Below are positions 61,277 through 64,000 of a stretch of 64,000 bases of DNA, in pieces. The position numbers were made by a program, and so were the translations under genes. Source of the DNA: Aquatica leii (lineage: Eukaryota > Arthropoda > Insecta > Coleoptera > Lampyridae); the NCBI GenBank assembly GCA_035610365.1, contig CM069432.1, positions 169,072,035-169,136,034 on the forward strand, read 5' to 3'. Each line of letters opens with the position of its first letter. Within the stretch, counting starts at the first letter, position 1. The notes under the pieces were generated by a model. That model was not told the DNA's origin and searched no databases. It saw only the letters and a list, made by a program, of their open reading frames with translations.

Positions 61277-64000
61277 ATGCCGGTGACGCGTTCGCAAACA
61301 GTTAAAATGGATTCAAAAATACTTGAAATTCTCGAATCGATGAATAGGAAAATGGGCGAAAATTCTCAGAAAATTGAAGCAAAACTGTCCGAAAATTCTA
61401 GAAACATGGAAGAAAAGTTTCACGAAAACTCTCAGAAAATTGAAGAAAAATTATTTGAAAATACCCAGAAAATAGAAGAAAAGTTGATGGAAAGTTCTAG
61501 AAGTTTAAAAAAAGAAATACGAACGAGCATAGAAAATCAAATTAAAATTGTTCAAGAGGAAACCCAAGCAGACATGTTAAACTTAAAAGAAGAAATTTGC
61601 GATTCTGTGAATGACATAATAGAAGAGAAGTTAAATGAAAATTCAAGAACCATAGAAGACAAGATAGAGAAAAAATTGAGAGAAAGAATACAACTGCTTG
61701 AAGAAAGAATGACCCAAATGAATTGTCACGGTGAAGGAAGCGTCACGAGTGAAGATTTAATAATGAACCATCGAGAAGAAAACACTCACAAGTTCAAAGT
61801 TGTACCTCCGAATTTTGATGGTAAAGTTCCATGGTCAACCTACTACAAGCAGTTTGAAGCCGCAGCTACTGCTAATGGTTGGAGCAACAAGCAGAAAGCG
61901 ACGTCTTTAATAGTGTCCTTACGTGGAGAAGCGCTTGGAATTTTACAAACTATTCCGGACCACCTGCAAGAAAATTACGAACTCTTAATATCACGATTAG
62001 AAATGAGATATGGGGATGCTCATCTTCAACAAGTATATCAGGCTCAAATTAAAAGTCGGGTTCAAAAAGCTGCCGAAAGTCTTCAAGAGTTTGAGGCTGA
62101 CATCGCCAGACTAACACGGCTTGCGTATCCTACAGCACCGGATACCTTCCTGGAGCAGTTAGCTATTCAAACTTTCGTAGATGGCCTCCGAGACAGCGAA
62201 ACACAGCAGACTCCTCCGGTTAGCTCGACCGAAGACATTGGATGACGCTTTGGTGCATGCTTTGGAGTTTGAAGCAGCAAAACAAGCATCGCAACGAGAT
62301 GGTCATAGACTCTGCTGTGCTACAGAAGTACCCGCGCAGACACTGGAAAGCATCGAGGAGATAGCGCGACGAATACTTCGGGAAAGAGGAGTGACAGCTT
62401 TGAACTGCGATGAAATTGGCCATGTACGACGGCATCGTACCAAACCTAAGAAGAGGACTAGAAGAGCCTTCGAAAATTTGGAACGAGGCGAGCGAAAGAA
62501 ACAAAAAGTAATCTCATCTAGTCAAACTCCGGAGGTTACAATCCAAATGGCATCGCCTAGAGAGCAATTGCATAGCATTTATCTCGATGGCAAGATCAAT
62601 GGGAGAAGCGTCCAGTTACTGGTTGACACGGGAGCGACGAAGACCATCATTCGTCCTGACATGTTATTGGAAAACGAGAAGACATCACCAGTAACAGTAC
62701 GACTTCGAACGGCGACGGGCGACGAAATACCTACTCACGGACAAGTCAAAGTAACCATTGGTTTGGGAAATGGAGTACTCGACCATCAAGTACTGGTAGC
62801 CGACATCACGGAAGAAGTTATCCTGGGAATGGACGTGATAAAGAAGTATGGGTTCCATTTGGATATGAAGAACGATGTCCTGAAGATCGACAATGAAGAA
62901 ATTCCTTTTCATTCGTCAGAGAAGGCAGTCGTGCGAGTCTTGTTGGGTGAAGACGTGATTCTGCCTGCAAGGACGGAAAGTGTGGTGATGGCACGCCTGG
63001 ATGGAAATCTCCGGGAAGGCTACATACGCGCGATTGAACCAATGGAAGGCGGTTTAGTTGAAAAGGGACTACTCGTTGCCAGAACCTTAGTACGAGTAAA
63101 GAAGACGATGCCAGTAAGGATCTTAAACATCAACTCAGATCCTGTAACGTTGAAAAAGAAGACCGTGGTAGGCCAATGCACGCCAGTATCACAAATTGTG
63201 AGATGCGTGAAGTCGAACGAAGATACGACGCCGAAGAAGTGTCCACAACATCTATTGGACATTCTTACCACCAAATGCGAAAACCTCAGCCAAGACCAGC
63301 TGGCTAAAGTTAAAGTGTTGATCCAAGAGTACCAAGATGTGTTCGCGCTGGAGAGTGGCTCCAAAGGAAGAACTAACGTGGTGAAACATAAAATTAATAC
63401 CGGAGACGCTCGGCCGATACGACAACATCCACGCAGACTTCCTTTGGCGAAAAGAGAAGAAGCCGAACAAATAATTACGGATATGGAGAGAGAAGGCGTG
63501 ATTGAACCTTCAAGTAGTCCATGGGCATCCCCAGTGGTACTCGTGAAGAAGAAGGATGGATCAACGAGGTTTTGCGTAGACTACAGGCAGCTAAACGACG
63601 TGACCAAAAAGGACAGCTACCGTTTACCCAGAATTGACGATACGCTAGACACCCTGTCAGGATCCCAGTGGTTTTCTACGTTAGATTTAAAGAGTGGATA
63701 CTGGCAGGTAGAATTAGAACCCAAGGATCGTGAAAAAACAGCTTTTACGATCGGAACTGGTTTTTGGCAGTTCACTGTAATGCCCTTCGGCCTGTGTAAC
63801 GCTCCTGCAACGTTCGAGCGTTTGATGGAGACCATCTTGCGCGGATTGTCTTGGAAGACGTGCTTGGTTTACCTGGACGACGTGATCGTGGTTGGAAGGT
63901 CGTTTGAAGAGCACTTGAACAACTTGAAGGAAGTGTTCCAGAGATTACGTGGGGCTAACCTCAAACTGAGCCCAAAGAAGTGCCACGTATTTAAGAAGGA
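61277..64000 (+). pseudogene. Third Gypsy copy gag-protease-RT, with one frameshift
   Basis: ATG at 61277 gives MPVTRSQTVKMDSKILEILE, which supports the equivalent start in copies A and B. The frame breaks at about 62211, where CAGACTCCTCCGG replaces CAGACCCTCCGG (one extra base). It ends at 62245 but continues in the shifted frame, with no further lesion noticed by comparison with copy B, to the end of the window. The degenerate LNCDEIGHVRRHR knuckle, LLVDTGATKT protease motif and YLDDVIVVGRSF motif are all present. Confidence 0.8.

Larger units (their letters stand above)
60490..64000 (+). mobile_element. Third Gypsy copy, diverged, truncated by the window end
   Basis: It begins with a 469-bp LTR and runs through gag, protease and most of the reverse transcriptase to the last base. 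Its coding part matches copies A and B closely from the Gag core onward. The leader between LTR and gag is longer and different (about 320 bp against 110 bp), and the Gag coiled coil has a different arrangement of 11-residue units. Whether it also encodes the macrodomain cannot be seen here. Confidence 0.9.

Overview
This is AT-rich nuclear DNA from an arthropod, most likely an insect. Two host genes with short introns sit among many nested transposable elements of types common in insects (Gypsy, BEL/Pao, Jockey, Penelope-like, PIF/Harbinger, several hAT families, MITEs). Only the PP2C-type phosphatase (minus strand, 55583-56554) and a LIN52 gene of the DREAM/MuvB complex (plus strand, four exons, 56990-57667) are convincing single-copy host genes. 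They are head-to-head with about 435 bp between their start codons. Two in-phase orphan exons near 1.1-1.7 kb (minus) may be a third host gene.

Layout. 0-0.9 kb: end of a hAT element with a frameshifted transposase. 2.0-3.65 kb: Penelope-like element in inverted-repeat form with hammerhead-like motifs. 6.4-8.2 kb: degraded Jockey LINE (minus). 12.2-13.3 kb: degraded Gypsy integrase (plus). 14.0-29.0 kb: a TIR element carrying a DUF7869-like gene (minus), split in frame by a 12.6 kb insertion, 16091-28647, which is two Gypsy elements in tandem sharing a middle LTR and flanked by one ATAT duplication. 29.3-33.5 kb: a structurally complete PIF/Harbinger with an apparently intact spliced transposase and a Myb-like partner gene. 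34.4-36.3 kb: a stack of nested hAT elements. 36.5-40.7 kb: a BED-type hAT transposase gene (minus) broken by a MITE and a second TIR element. 40.8-52.5 kb: a TIR element (ends CCCAGTGAACACC) with a DUF4806-like gene, invaded by a full BEL/Pao retrotransposon (40953-47327, TSD TTACT), a hAT element with 140-bp tandem repeats, and another TIR element. 54.3 kb: a third Penelope-type terminal repeat. 55.6-57.7 kb: the host gene pair. 60.5-64 kb: a third, diverged Gypsy copy that runs off the window.

The most unusual content is in the Gypsy family. Downstream of the integrase catalytic core and its GPY/F-like tail, in the same reading frame, both complete copies encode a macrodomain resembling OARD1/Poa1p-type ADP-ribose hydrolases, with the lysine and aspartate equivalent to the catalytic pair retained. 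A CX7CX5CX3H zinc finger follows, and the reading frame ends inside the 3' LTR. The Gag zinc knuckle is degenerate in all three copies. The LTR has two perfect TTCTAGAA heat-shock-element-like sites upstream of a TATA box. The three LTRs of the tandem pair look identical, so the insertion is recent, although every copy has at least one frame lesion.
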